Below are positions 6,896 through 14,685 of a stretch of 24,852 nucleotides of DNA, piece by piece (the stretch's first letter is position 1; each line of letters begins with the position of its first letter). The stretch is from Methylomarinum sp964474415. Lineage in GTDB: Bacteria > Pseudomonadota > Gammaproteobacteria > Methylococcales > Methylomonadaceae. Position numbers and translations under genes: made by a program. A model generated the notes under the pieces. That model worked only from the letters and a program-made list of their open reading frames with translations, was not told where the DNA came from and searched no databases. The stretch lies in NCBI GenBank assembly GCA_964474415.1, contig CAYYSO010000016.1, positions 1-24,852 on the forward strand, read 5' to 3'.

Positions 6896-8535
6896 AAAAA
6901 TACTTTCTAATATTTAATTTTCTGATTAACAATGCGTTATACGCTGAAACAATAGAATGGCCCAGTTATGGTGGCAGTTTGGAACAAACTCGTTTCGTTG
7001 ATGATGCCAGCATTAATAGCAACAATGTTAAGCACCTGAAATTAAAATGGCTATTTCAAACCGGCGTCGTCGGGTCTTTTGAAAACACCCCTATTGTTGA
7101 AGATGATGTCATGTATGTGACAACGCCGTACAATCATATCTATGCTCTGGATGCTCGTACCGGAGAACGTCTATGGCGTTACAAACATAAATTAGGAACC
7201 ACTATTTATTGTTGCGGGCCTAACAGTAAAGGTGCTGCGATTGGCGATAATTTAGTGATCATGGCAACATTGGATGCCATGTTAGTGGCGCTGGATAAAA
7301 ATACAGGTAAATTGGTATGGGAAACTACCATTGCCGATTCTGAGCAAGGGTATTCAGAAACAGGCGCCCCCATTGTCTTCCAGGATAAAGTCATTATCGG
7401 GGTGGCTGGCGCTGAATATGGTATTCGCGGATTTATTAGTGCCTATGAGCTGAAAACAGGCAGGCTTTTGTGGCGTTGGTATACGATTCCCGAGCCCGAT
7501 GAAGTGCAACCCGATGGAACAAAAGGATGGTATGGCGTCTTTGCAGAAAAAGCTGATGGTATTAATGATTTACATAGAGACATAGCGGCTGAGAAGGTCG
7601 CTATGGCTTCAGGCGAATTTGACAATGCCTGGAAACATGGTGGTGGTTCCAGTTGGATGCCGGTTACTATTGATACAAAAACAGGCATAATTTATGCTAC
7701 GGTTGGTAATCCTGCGCCTGACTTAGACGGCGGACAACGCCCTGGTGATAATCGCTGGTCGGCTTCAATTGTTGCCCTGAACAGCAAAACCGGCAAAATG
7801 GTTTGGGGTTATCAATATTTACCTCATGATATTTGGGATTTAGATGCGGCCTCCCCACCCATACTAACGTATGCCAAAAACAGACATAATGAAATTGTTG
7901 CAGTTGCAGTACATGCGGGTAAAACAGGTTGGGTTTATGTACACGATTTAAACACAGGAGCGTTAATCAGACGCTCTGAGACAATGGTTGAGCATAAAAA
8001 TTTGTTTGCCATTCCGACTAAAGGTCAGGGAACAGAAATGCTGCCCGGCGCCAATGGAGGTGTGAACTGGTCGCCGGGTGCGGTCGACCCGCGGACACAT
8101 TTTGTTTATTACACTAATTTACACCAGCCAATGTATTATGAAGTCAGATCAATACCCTGGCGTAATGCTCGATTATGGCTGGGAGGTGCTTTTAAAGTGA
8201 TTCCCGGTTCAAAACAGGCAGGTAATATTAGCGCCGTTAATTTGGATAACGGCAAAATTGTCTGGCAATATAAAACCGAACAACCCATGATAGGTGGTAC
8301 CTTAGTCACTGCGGGTAACTTATTGTTCAGTGGCGAGTCCAATGGTTATTTCATTGCGCTTGATTCCCGTACAGGCGAAAAATTATGGCAATTTCAAGCG
8401 GGAGCTGGTGTCAATGCGGCTCCGATGGCTTATCGAATAGACGGTAAACTGCATATTGCGGTCGCGGCGGGAGGTAATGCCCAGATTAACGCGCCAAGAG
8501 GTGGAACTGTTGCGGTTTTTACGCTTGATGAATAG
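6892..8535 (+). CDS. Periplasmic PQQ-dependent alcohol dehydrogenase-like protein without haem domain
   Basis: A 547-residue quinoprotein of the methanol/ethanol dehydrogenase family, expected to oxidise an alcohol or aldehyde in the periplasm with pyrroloquinoline quinone. A short signal peptide ends near LYA-ET (residues 18-19). Six tryptophan-docking repeats of the propeller can be read (for example ALDARTGERLW, ALDKNTGKLVW, ALDSRTGEKLW). The vicinal disulfide of the PQQ pocket is Cys107-Cys108 (YCCGP). Likely metal ligands are Glu175 (GAEYG), Asn273 (VGNPAPD) and Asp316 of WDLD, with an additional Asp318. There is no CxxCH motif, so electrons must go to a separate carrier, probably the cupredoxin encoded next. 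It is somewhat shorter than XoxF/MxaF (about 600). No xoxG, xoxJ or mxaG is nearby. The ATG overlaps the c-di-GMP gene by 4 nt. The substrate is unknown. Confidence 0.85.
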   Translation: MKKYFLIFNFLINNALYAETIEWPSYGGSLEQTRFVDDASINSNNVKHLKLKWLFQTGVVGSFENTPIVEDDVMYVTTPYNHIYALDARTGERLWRYKHKLGTTIYCCGPNSKGAAIGDNLVIMATLDAMLVALDKNTGKLVWETTIADSEQGYSETGAPIVFQDKVIIGVAGAEYGIRGFISAYELKTGRLLWRWYTIPEPDEVQPDGTKGWYGVFAEKADGINDLHRDIAAEKVAMASGEFDNAWKHGGGSSWMPVTIDTKTGIIYATVGNPAPDLDGGQRPGDNRWSASIVALNSKTGKMVWGYQYLPHDIWDLDAASPPILTYAKNRHNEIVAVAVHAGKTGWVYVHDLNTGALIRRSETMVEHKNLFAIPTKGQGTEMLPGANGGVNWSPGAVDPRTHFVYYTNLHQPMYYEVRSIPWRNARLWLGGAFKVIPGSKQAGNISAVNLDNGKIVWQYKTEQPMIGGTLVTAGNLLFSGESNGYFIALDSRTGEKLWQFQAGAGVNAAPMAYRIDGKLHIAVAAGGNAQINAPRGGTVAVFTLDE

Positions 8536-9076
8536 GCAATTAATTGTATGCTTTATGTTGTTACTGCTTTCAATGACAACATTAGCTGCCTGTATGAGAG
8601 CGGTAAAACCCAGTGTTTTTGAACCTGGCTGGATGACTTATGATACCACTAAAAAACAAGTACGCTTCGAATTAATCGCCGCCTGGAACGCTAACAACAA
8701 TGGTTACAATTACAATGGCTATTACCAAGGGGATGCGGTCTTAATAGTACCCGAAAACTGGCAAGTCAGTATAACTCTCATTAATTGGGACGGTAATGCA
8801 CCGCATTCTATTATCGTTACCAACCCCTTTACTGAAGATAATATACCGGATGAACTAACAGGTGAGTTCTCCATCTTGAAACGCGCCTATACAGATTCAG
8901 TCTACGCTAACGAAAGCGTAAGCATAAAATTTATTGCCAAAGTCGGAGATTACTGGCTATTCTGTGGTGAAAAAGGTCATGGCATTAACGGTCAGTGGAT
9001 TAAGTTGAAAGTCGATACACGCGTACGGACGCCTGTAATAGCAATCAAAACAGGTCTCATCGATGTTCGGCGATAA
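8528..9076 (+). CDS. Lipoprotein cupredoxin, sulfocyanin-like, with Gln in place of axial Met
   Basis: A blue copper protein of 182 residues. The N-terminus is a lipoprotein signal with a lipobox (TLAAC, Cys22), so it should be anchored to a membrane facing the periplasm. The body has sulfocyanin features: YNYNGYYQG, then a PENWQVSITLINWD strand, then APHS (His93) and a C-terminal copper loop with Cys146, His151 and Gln156 in a C-x4-H-x4-Q arrangement. In sulfocyanins the last position is Met. Gln is the axial ligand of stellacyanins, where it lowers the potential. The ATG at 8528 overlaps the dehydrogenase stop (8533-8535) and gives a clean signal peptide; upstream in-frame starts such as 8456 would bury that signal. 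It is the probable electron acceptor of the PQQ dehydrogenase. Family call is firm, partner role is inferred. Confidence 0.82.
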   Translation: MNRQLIVCFMLLLLSMTTLAACMRAVKPSVFEPGWMTYDTTKKQVRFELIAAWNANNNGYNYNGYYQGDAVLIVPENWQVSITLINWDGNAPHSIIVTNPFTEDNIPDELTGEFSILKRAYTDSVYANESVSIKFIAKVGDYWLFCGEKGHGINGQWIKLKVDTRVRTPVIAIKTGLIDVRR

Positions 9077-9125
9077 CTGAATATAAACAGCCTTAACCTA
9101 TGTGTGCCTTGGCTTTTTCATTATC

Positions 9126-9130
9126 AGGAG
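9126..9130 (+). promoter_or_regulatory. Ribosome binding site that fixes the start of V-ATPase subunit B
   Basis: AGGAG lies 6 nt before the ATG at 9137. It selects this start over an in-frame alternative start codon at 9104, and over a second in-frame ATG at 9149. Confidence 0.75.
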
Positions 9131-9136
9131 ATGCTA

Positions 9137-10480
9137 ATGATCGAAAACATGGTAAAGCATCATAATATTACCTCAATTATCGGTAATATTATGACAGTAC
9201 AGATCGCTAATATGGAAAGTTTGCAGACAATCACCCCCCGTTTTGGAGATTTGGCCAGAGTTGAGGATGAAAGTGGCACTCACTCCTTAGCCCAGGTGAT
9301 TAAAATCAGGGACAATGAAATTTCCTTGCAGATATTTTCCGGTACACAGGGTATTTCAACGGCTGCAGCTGTGTGTTTTTTAGGTCATTCTATGCAGGTG
9401 ACCTATTCCGGTAATATACTGGGTCGGATTTTCAACGGTATCGGCGAACCAGTTGATGGCGGTTCGTCACTGCGGCCGGATCCCAAAGTATCTATCGAAA
9501 GTGAATCGGTCAATCCGATGAAACGGGTGCTGGCATCAAAAATGATCCGCACCAACGTACCGATGATTGACTTATTCAACACTCTGGTGGAAAGTCAGAA
9601 GATTCCTGTTTTTTCCATTTCCGGCGAACCTTACAATCAATTCTTGGCTCGTATCGGAATTCAGGCCGATGCTGATATTGTGGTGTTTGCCGGTCTTGGC
9701 CTGATTTTCGATGATTACCATTTTTTCCGGACTCAGTTCGAACAGGCCGGTGTTTTTGCACGCACAGTGATGTTCACCAATTTAGCCTCGGATCCGATTG
9801 TTGAACGGTTGCTGGTACCGGATATGGCATTGACCGTGGCCGAACGTTTTGCTGTTGAAGAGGGTAAAAGAGTTCTGGTATTAATGACGGATATGACAGC
9901 CTATGCCGATGCCATGAAAGAAGTCGGTATTGCCATGGAACATGTGCCTTCTAATCGGGGCTATATGGGAGATTTGTATTCGCAGCTGGCCAAGCGTTAT
10001 GAAAAAGCCTGTGATTACAGTGGTGCGGGGTCAGTTACTATTCTCAGTGTGACGACTATGCCGGGTAATGATGTGACCCATCCGGTTCCTGATAATACCG
10101 GCTACATTACTGAAGGGCAGTTTTATTTGCATCACAAAATGCTGGACCCGTTTGGCTCTCTGTCCAGACTGAAACAGCATGTAATCGGCAAGGTTACCCG
10201 TGAAGATCATGCTCAAATAATGAATACCATGATCCGTTTTTATTCCGGCGCTAATGAAGCAGAACAAAAACAGGCCATGGCTTTTGAGTTATCTGAATTT
10301 GATGAAAAACTACTGAAATTCGGTCGTTTGTTCAGAACCCGGTTTATGGATATTAATGTGGCAATTACCCTGGAAGATGCTTTGGATCTAAGCTGGAAAA
10401 CTTTGGCGGAATGCTTTGATAAGACTGAATTACTAATGAAACAATCATTGATCGACAAATATTATCAGGATCATGGCTAG
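9137..10480 (+). CDS. atpB: V-type ATP synthase/ATPase subunit B
   Basis: The non-catalytic nucleotide-binding subunit of the V1 headpiece, which alternates with subunit A in the hexameric ring. The 447 residues show the family hallmarks: ILGRIFNGIGEPVDGG, the MIRTNVPMIDLFNTLVESQK stretch, MTDMTAYADAMKEV, YMGDLYSQLAKRYEKA and HPVPDNTGYITEGQ, with SLSRLKQHVIGK near the end. The place of the Walker A loop is degenerate (SGEPYNQFLARIG), as expected for B. It is the first gene of the ATPase operon and starts 60 bp after the cupredoxin gene, so read-through from the upstream operon is possible. Its stop overlaps the next ATG by 8 nt. Note that atpB here means V-type subunit B, not F-type subunit a. 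Confidence 0.95.
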   Translation: MIENMVKHHNITSIIGNIMTVQIANMESLQTITPRFGDLARVEDESGTHSLAQVIKIRDNEISLQIFSGTQGISTAAAVCFLGHSMQVTYSGNILGRIFNGIGEPVDGGSSLRPDPKVSIESESVNPMKRVLASKMIRTNVPMIDLFNTLVESQKIPVFSISGEPYNQFLARIGIQADADIVVFAGLGLIFDDYHFFRTQFEQAGVFARTVMFTNLASDPIVERLLVPDMALTVAERFAVEEGKRVLVLMTDMTAYADAMKEVGIAMEHVPSNRGYMGDLYSQLAKRYEKACDYSGAGSVTILSVTTMPGNDVTHPVPDNTGYITEGQFYLHHKMLDPFGSLSRLKQHVIGKVTREDHAQIMNTMIRFYSGANEAEQKQAMAFELSEFDEKLLKFGRLFRTRFMDINVAITLEDALDLSWKTLAECFDKTELLMKQSLIDKYYQDHG

Positions 10481-11078
10481 ACTGGCTTTTAGCAAAGCTT
10501 CATTACATAAACAGGGAGCATTGTTGAAGCGTTACCGCCATTATCTGCCATCGTTAGATTTAAAACGGCAGCAGCTTATGGTTGAAAAAGCCAAAGCCGT
10601 GAAACAATTGCAGGCAACTCAGGAGTTGATAGAGCAAGGGGGACAGTTTGTTTTCGACAATTTGCCTATGTTGGCAGACAGTAGCATTGAGATTGAACAT
10701 CTGATTAATGTGAAACAAGTTTTAGTTGACCAGGAAAATGTGGTTGGTGTCGGTTTACCCTATTTGAAAAATGTGGATTTTGAAGAACAACATTATTCAT
10801 TTTTTTGTAAACCACACTGGGTTGACATGACAGTGCTAAAACTAAAAGAAATGCTGAAATTAAGTATTAGGTTGCAAATTGAGCAACAGCGGCTTGATTT
10901 GTTAAATCAAGCGGTAAAAAAAGTCACCCAACGAGTTAATCTTTTCGATAAGGTCTTGATTCCCCGAGCCGAACAAAATATACGCAAGATCAGGATTTTT
11001 CTATCTGATACTGAGCGGGCAGCGGTTGTTAGAGCAAAAATCACTAAACAGAAAAGGAGCCGGGATGGCAATCGTTAA
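10473..11078 (+). CDS. atpD: V-type ATPase subunit D (central stalk)
   Basis: The central rotor shaft that sits in the A3B3 ring and connects to the membrane ring. The 201 residues are mostly long helices. The N-terminal part (ARLAFSKASLHKQGALLKRY, then DLKRQQLMVEKAKA) and the C-terminal block (RVNLFDKVLIPRAEQNIRKI, then a DTERAAVVRAKITK helix) match subunit D, which starts with a similar K-x-x-L...L-K-R pattern and ends in this coiled coil. The length is normal. ATG 10473 overlaps the end of subunit B by 8 nt, and its own end overlaps subunit I by 14 nt, so translation is coupled. No subunit F gene is seen, although F normally binds to D. Confidence 0.92.
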   Translation: MARLAFSKASLHKQGALLKRYRHYLPSLDLKRQQLMVEKAKAVKQLQATQELIEQGGQFVFDNLPMLADSSIEIEHLINVKQVLVDQENVVGVGLPYLKNVDFEEQHYSFFCKPHWVDMTVLKLKEMLKLSIRLQIEQQRLDLLNQAVKKVTQRVNLFDKVLIPRAEQNIRKIRIFLSDTERAAVVRAKITKQKRSRDGNR

Positions 11079-12861
11079 GTTAAAAAAAATGACTTTATGC
11101 GGTTTGCTCAAAGAAAAGCAATGTATTTTAGAAAAATTGCAGAAACAGGGTGGGGCGCATTTAATTCCCTTAACAGAGCAGTTGCCGGCTACCGGTGGCG
11201 ATATTCAAAAACAGTCAGAAAAAACCATAATTGCGCTTAAGTATCTCAATCAATGCCCAAAGAAACGTCATCAAGTCAAAGATGCAGATAATTTTGTTTT
11301 ACCTGAAATTACTGAACAGGTTTTGACTGTAAAAACTGAAATTAGACGTATTTCAGATCAACGTGACTTTTTAATCAATCGTATTGCAGAAATAGAACCC
11401 TGGGGCGACTTTTCTCTGTCGGAACAAGGCAGTCTGGGAAGTTTAAAACTATGGTTTTATATTGTTCCCAAACGGTTGATGAACAAACTGTCAGAGAATA
11501 CAATTTTTCAAGTTGTCCATCAGGATAATATTCACTGTTATGTTGTCGTGCTATCAGAAACTGAGCCTGCGGCTAACAGTATGCCTGTCACACGCACCCA
11601 TACTGGCGCTGTGGCGTTATCGCAATTAAAAAAGAATCTGCAACAGCTTGAATTGCAACTGGAAGACATGCAGGCGGAAAGAGAATCGTTAACGCGATGG
11701 ATTACCTTGTTAACGTTAAGTCTGTTTAAAAACGAAGATATTGCTGATTTAAAAATTGCCAGTACTATGACCCTGGACCAGTACGATATTTTTGCCTTAC
11801 AAGCCTGGATTCCCGAAAATGACAGGGACCGTTTTGAAGAGTTTGCCAAAGAAACTAACTTGGCTATTTTGATTATTGACCCTGAGCCTGGTGATAAGCC
11901 GCCAACATTATTGGAAAATGCCAAACCTTTATCCGCTGGGGAAGATATCATTGGATTTTATCAGACTCCGGGGTATTTCGACTGGGATCCGTCAGCAGTG
12001 GTGTTTTTTTCATTTGCTTTGTTTTTCGCCATGATTTTATCGGATGCAGGATACGCAATCACATTGGCTTTGCTTGTTACTTTTAAATGGAAGAACCTGG
12101 GACGTTCGCTAAAAGGCCGCCGTTTGCGATTGTTGTTTTTTGTTACCATACTGTTTTCTTTAGTATGGGGAATGTTAGTCGGTAGTTATTTTGGTTTTAT
12201 ACCTACTCCCGGTTCGATAGCCGCAACCGTTAATATTTTGAATTTAAATGATTTTGACAGCATGATGCAATTTTCCATAGCGGTGGGTACTACGCATATT
12301 GTTTTTGCTAACCTCATCAAAGCCTATCAAAAAAAACACAGCGCTATTGCATGGGCTTCAATAGGCTGGGCGATTACTGTAATGGGCGGGTTTATTTACT
12401 GGTTAGCCAGTCAAACAAATAATGATGTATTACAACGCAGTGGCATTGTTTTATTTGTCAGTGGGTTGATTTTGGTGTTGCTGCTAAGTAGTGGACGCAA
12501 CATGAAGAAACCGGTTGATCTATTATGGCGTCTGCTTGAAGGAGTAAAAAACCTGACTGGCGTAACCCGGATATTTGGCGATATATTAAGTTACATGCGC
12601 TTGTTTGCATTGGGGTTGGCCAGTGCCTCACTGGCGTTGACTTTTAATCATCTGGCAATACAGGTGTATCATTCGGTGTCAGGCCTGGGTTTGTTGTTAA
12701 GTATTTTGATACTGCTGCTGGGACATACCTTGAATCTGCTGTTGTGTTTGATGAGTGGTGTGGTTCATGGTTTAAGACTTAATTTTATCGAATTCTATAA
12801 TTGGAGTATTTCTGATGAAGGTTATCCATTTAAAGCATTTTCCAGAAAGGGAGCCGGTTAA
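11065..12861 (+). CDS. atpI: V-type ATPase subunit I (membrane stator, a-subunit homologue)
   Basis: The membrane subunit that forms the ion half-channels beside the proteolipid ring. Of 598 residues, the first 310 or so are a cytosolic stator arm with coiled coil (QLKKNLQQLELQLEDMQAE). The rest has about seven hydrophobic segments. The conserved channel motif DILSYMRLFALGLA near residues 505-518 carries the essential Arg, and the preceding PGYFDWDPSA...LFFAMILSDAGYA block is typical of the family. The start chosen is ATG 11065, preceded by AGGAG at 11055-11059 and giving the standard N-terminus MAIVKLKKM. An in-frame start at 11026 has no such signal and would lie further inside atpD. It ends at the TAA whose last base begins the next ATG. 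Confidence 0.94.
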   Translation: MAIVKLKKMTLCGLLKEKQCILEKLQKQGGAHLIPLTEQLPATGGDIQKQSEKTIIALKYLNQCPKKRHQVKDADNFVLPEITEQVLTVKTEIRRISDQRDFLINRIAEIEPWGDFSLSEQGSLGSLKLWFYIVPKRLMNKLSENTIFQVVHQDNIHCYVVVLSETEPAANSMPVTRTHTGAVALSQLKKNLQQLELQLEDMQAERESLTRWITLLTLSLFKNEDIADLKIASTMTLDQYDIFALQAWIPENDRDRFEEFAKETNLAILIIDPEPGDKPPTLLENAKPLSAGEDIIGFYQTPGYFDWDPSAVVFFSFALFFAMILSDAGYAITLALLVTFKWKNLGRSLKGRRLRLLFFVTILFSLVWGMLVGSYFGFIPTPGSIAATVNILNLNDFDSMMQFSIAVGTTHIVFANLIKAYQKKHSAIAWASIGWAITVMGGFIYWLASQTNNDVLQRSGIVLFVSGLILVLLLSSGRNMKKPVDLLWRLLEGVKNLTGVTRIFGDILSYMRLFALGLASASLALTFNHLAIQVYHSVSGLGLLLSILILLLGHTLNLLLCLMSGVVHGLRLNFIEFYNWSISDEGYPFKAFSRKGAG

Positions 12862-13316
12862 TGACTGATTTTCTTATGGTATTAGGTTGGATTGGCTTGT
12901 ATGCTCCAATGGCTCTGGGCGCTATCGGCAGTATTATTGGTTGTGCTGTGTCAGGACAGGCGGCCATTGGCGCCATGCTGGATACTGAAAGTGGCTATGG
13001 CCGCTATGTCGGGGTTTCTGCCATGCCGTCATCGCAGGTTATTTACGGTATTGTCATCATGTTTACGCTTGAGCGGATGATAACGCCGGAAAATGCGCCG
13101 GGACTGTTCGCCATTGGTGTTATGTCGGGGTTAGCATTGTTATTCAGCGCCGTTTATCAGGGACAGTGTTGTGCCTCCGCCATTCACGCATCCAAGGCAA
13201 AACCCGAGATATTTGGTTTATCCATTGCGCCGGCTGCCATTGTCGAGGGCTTTGCTGTTTTCGCATTTATTTTCGCATTGGTTATTAGCGCCGGTATTCC
13301 TCAGGCTTCAGTATGA
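12861..13316 (+). CDS. atpK: V-type ATPase subunit K (proteolipid, double hairpin), putative Na+ type
   Basis: The ring-forming ion-carrying subunit: 151 residues with four membrane helices, that is two fused hairpins. The only membrane carboxylate is Glu129 in helix 4 (AAIVEGFAVF). Helix 2 has MPSSQVIYG (Ser58, Gln59) and helix 3 has VYQGQ (Gln100). Aligned by eye with Enterococcus hirae NtpK, these correspond to Thr64, Gln65, Gln110 and Glu139, which bind Na+. The likely inference is a Na+-coupled pump, with Thr replaced by Ser. The first hairpin has no carboxylate, so the ring would have one ion site per four helices. It overlaps subunit I by 1 nt and subunit E by 4 nt. Confidence 0.93.
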   Translation: MTDFLMVLGWIGLYAPMALGAIGSIIGCAVSGQAAIGAMLDTESGYGRYVGVSAMPSSQVIYGIVIMFTLERMITPENAPGLFAIGVMSGLALLFSAVYQGQCCASAIHASKAKPEIFGLSIAPAAIVEGFAVFAFIFALVISAGIPQASV

Positions 13317-14002
13317 CAAATAAAAACAGTCACATAGCTTCCTCAGGTGTAGAGGAATTGATAAAACGTCTTAAAGATGAAGGTGTTTCAGCGGGACAGG
13401 AAAAAGCGGCCAACATAGTATTAGATGCACAAAAACGCGCTGAATGGCTTGTAGAGGAAGCTGAACAGGAAGCGCAATTATTGATTGAGCAGGCTAAGCA
13501 GGAAGCAGCTTCCATTAAAGCGGCCGGAGAAGATGCCTTACAATTGGCTACCAGAGACGCAGTCATAAAGTTACGTGATACATTGCTGAACAGTTTTAGT
13601 CAGGAAGTGACACGAGTGGTTGGTCAGCCCATGTCAGACCAGACTTTTCTGGAAAAACTGATTCTTGCGCTGGCGGGAAAAGTACGTTCAAAGACCGCTA
13701 TGGATAATACTGAATCCATAGTCTTTCAACTTCCGGAAGACGTTGTCGGCGTGGACGAATTAAGAAAAAAACCTGAAGAATTACAGCAAGGTTTGCTGTC
13801 TCGTTTTACAGCTTCCATAGCCGCTGATATGTTAAGACAAGGAGTGACTTTAAAGGTGAGCAATGATTTAACGGGTGGCTTATTTATCAAGTTGAAAAAT
13901 GAAGAAATGGTGATTGACTTCAGTGATGAAACCGTTGCCGCCTTATTGCTGGAGCATATACAACCTCGTTTCAGAGCGCTGCTTCAGGGTATCGTCAAAT
14001 GA
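13313..14002 (+). CDS. atpE: V-type ATPase subunit E (peripheral stalk)
   Basis: The peripheral stalk protein that ties V1 to subunit I. The 229 residues begin with SSGVEELIKRLKDEGVSAGQ, the family start, followed by a long Ala/Glu/Gln-rich coiled coil at about 25-90 (KRAEWLVEEAEQEAQLLIEQ) and a compact C-terminal domain (GGLFIKLKNEEMVIDFSDET). In Chlamydia and Borrelia this gene is the first of the ATPase operon, followed by a DUF2764 gene and A. Here the same E-DUF2764-A string is present but sits behind K. Overlaps of 4 nt (ATGA) join it to both neighbours. A partner G/H subunit is not encoded in the window. Confidence 0.9.
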   Translation: MTNKNSHIASSGVEELIKRLKDEGVSAGQEKAANIVLDAQKRAEWLVEEAEQEAQLLIEQAKQEAASIKAAGEDALQLATRDAVIKLRDTLLNSFSQEVTRVVGQPMSDQTFLEKLILALAGKVRSKTAMDNTESIVFQLPEDVVGVDELRKKPEELQQGLLSRFTASIAADMLRQGVTLKVSNDLTGGLFIKLKNEEMVIDFSDETVAALLLEHIQPRFRALLQGIVK

Positions 14003-14682
14003 TTAGTCATCGTTTGAAATATGCCATGCTGATGGCCAGTTTACCGCCACACAACCGCAACCTGTTTAACACCAAACAAACGCCGATTTCACAGATACAG
14101 TTAAATAAGCGATTACAATGGCTGGAACCACAGGATGCCGATGATCTGGCAAAAATAGAAGGTTTGTTACACTGGTCGAAACTGACTGAATGCACAGATC
14201 GGCATTTCATTGAAAAATCAAATGAGATACTTGCCGGTATTAGCAATCTTTTTTTAATCAACGTCATTGTTTGGCGACTTGAAGTGCGAACGATTATTTC
14301 GGCATTACGAAAGCAGCATCAGGGAATAAAAGTGGCGCCGGAAAAAGATTTATTAGGTTTTGGTAAATGGCCTTTCTTTATTGGTAAAAACTGGCAACAA
14401 GAAGACTTTGCTATAGGCCGGCAATTACCCTGGATAAAAAAAGCCCGTCAGTTAATAGCAAGCAATAACAGTCTGGAACTTGAAAAAATGCTGCTGGAAA
14501 TGGTTTGGCTGCATTATGAGAGACAAGGCAATGGTCATTATTTTGATTTTGAGGCTGTTATTATCTATGTTTTGCGCTGGGATGTCATCAATCGCTGGAG
14601 TAAATATAATAAGCAGCAGGGAAAGGAGCGCTTTGCAGCCATTATGGACAGCAAACTACAAGGTGTTTTTTCACAGGCTTAA
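13999..14682 (+). CDS. DUF2764-type V-ATPase-associated protein
   Basis: A 227-residue cytosolic protein with no membrane helix or signal peptide. Its start, YAMLMASLPPHNRNLF, and its place between subunits E and A match the DUF2764 family, encoded at the same spot in V-ATPase operons of Chlamydia, spirochaetes and Bacteroidetes. It contains a Trp-rich middle part (VIVWRLEVRTIIS, then FGKWPFFIG) and ends in an alpha-helical segment (VINRWSKYNKQQGKERF). In these operons canonical subunit C is missing, so this protein may take its place as the link between the central stalk and the proteolipid ring; that role is inference. It overlaps subunit E by 4 nt and lies 3 nt before subunit A. Confidence 0.78.
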   Translation: MISHRLKYAMLMASLPPHNRNLFNTKQTPISQIQLNKRLQWLEPQDADDLAKIEGLLHWSKLTECTDRHFIEKSNEILAGISNLFLINVIVWRLEVRTIISALRKQHQGIKVAPEKDLLGFGKWPFFIGKNWQQEDFAIGRQLPWIKKARQLIASNNSLELEKMLLEMVWLHYERQGNGHYFDFEAVIIYVLRWDVINRWSKYNKQQGKERFAAIMDSKLQGVFSQA

Positions 14683-14685
14683 ACT

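Noticed and set aside
8456..8527. Longer N-terminus for the cupredoxin starting at 8456
   Set aside because: It would overlap the dehydrogenase by 80 nt and place 24 Arg-rich residues before a clear lipoprotein signal peptide; ATG 8528 fits better.
9089..9118. Possible intrinsic terminator between the cupredoxin and V-ATPase genes (AGCC ... GGCT followed by T5)
   Set aside because: The stem is only 4 bp with an 18-nt loop and mismatches inside; too weak to call. The two operons may be co-transcribed.
9104..9136. Upstream start for V-ATPase subunit B at 9104
   Set aside because: Non-ATG start without ribosome binding site; AGGAG at 9126-9130 points to ATG 9137.
11026..11064. Upstream start for subunit I at 11026
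   Set aside because: Lies deep inside atpD and lacks a binding site; ATG 11065 has AGGAG and gives the family N-terminus.
11538..11951. 137-residue reading frame on the - strand inside atpI
   Set aside because: Lies opposite a well-supported gene, with no recognisable domain and Ser-rich shadow composition.
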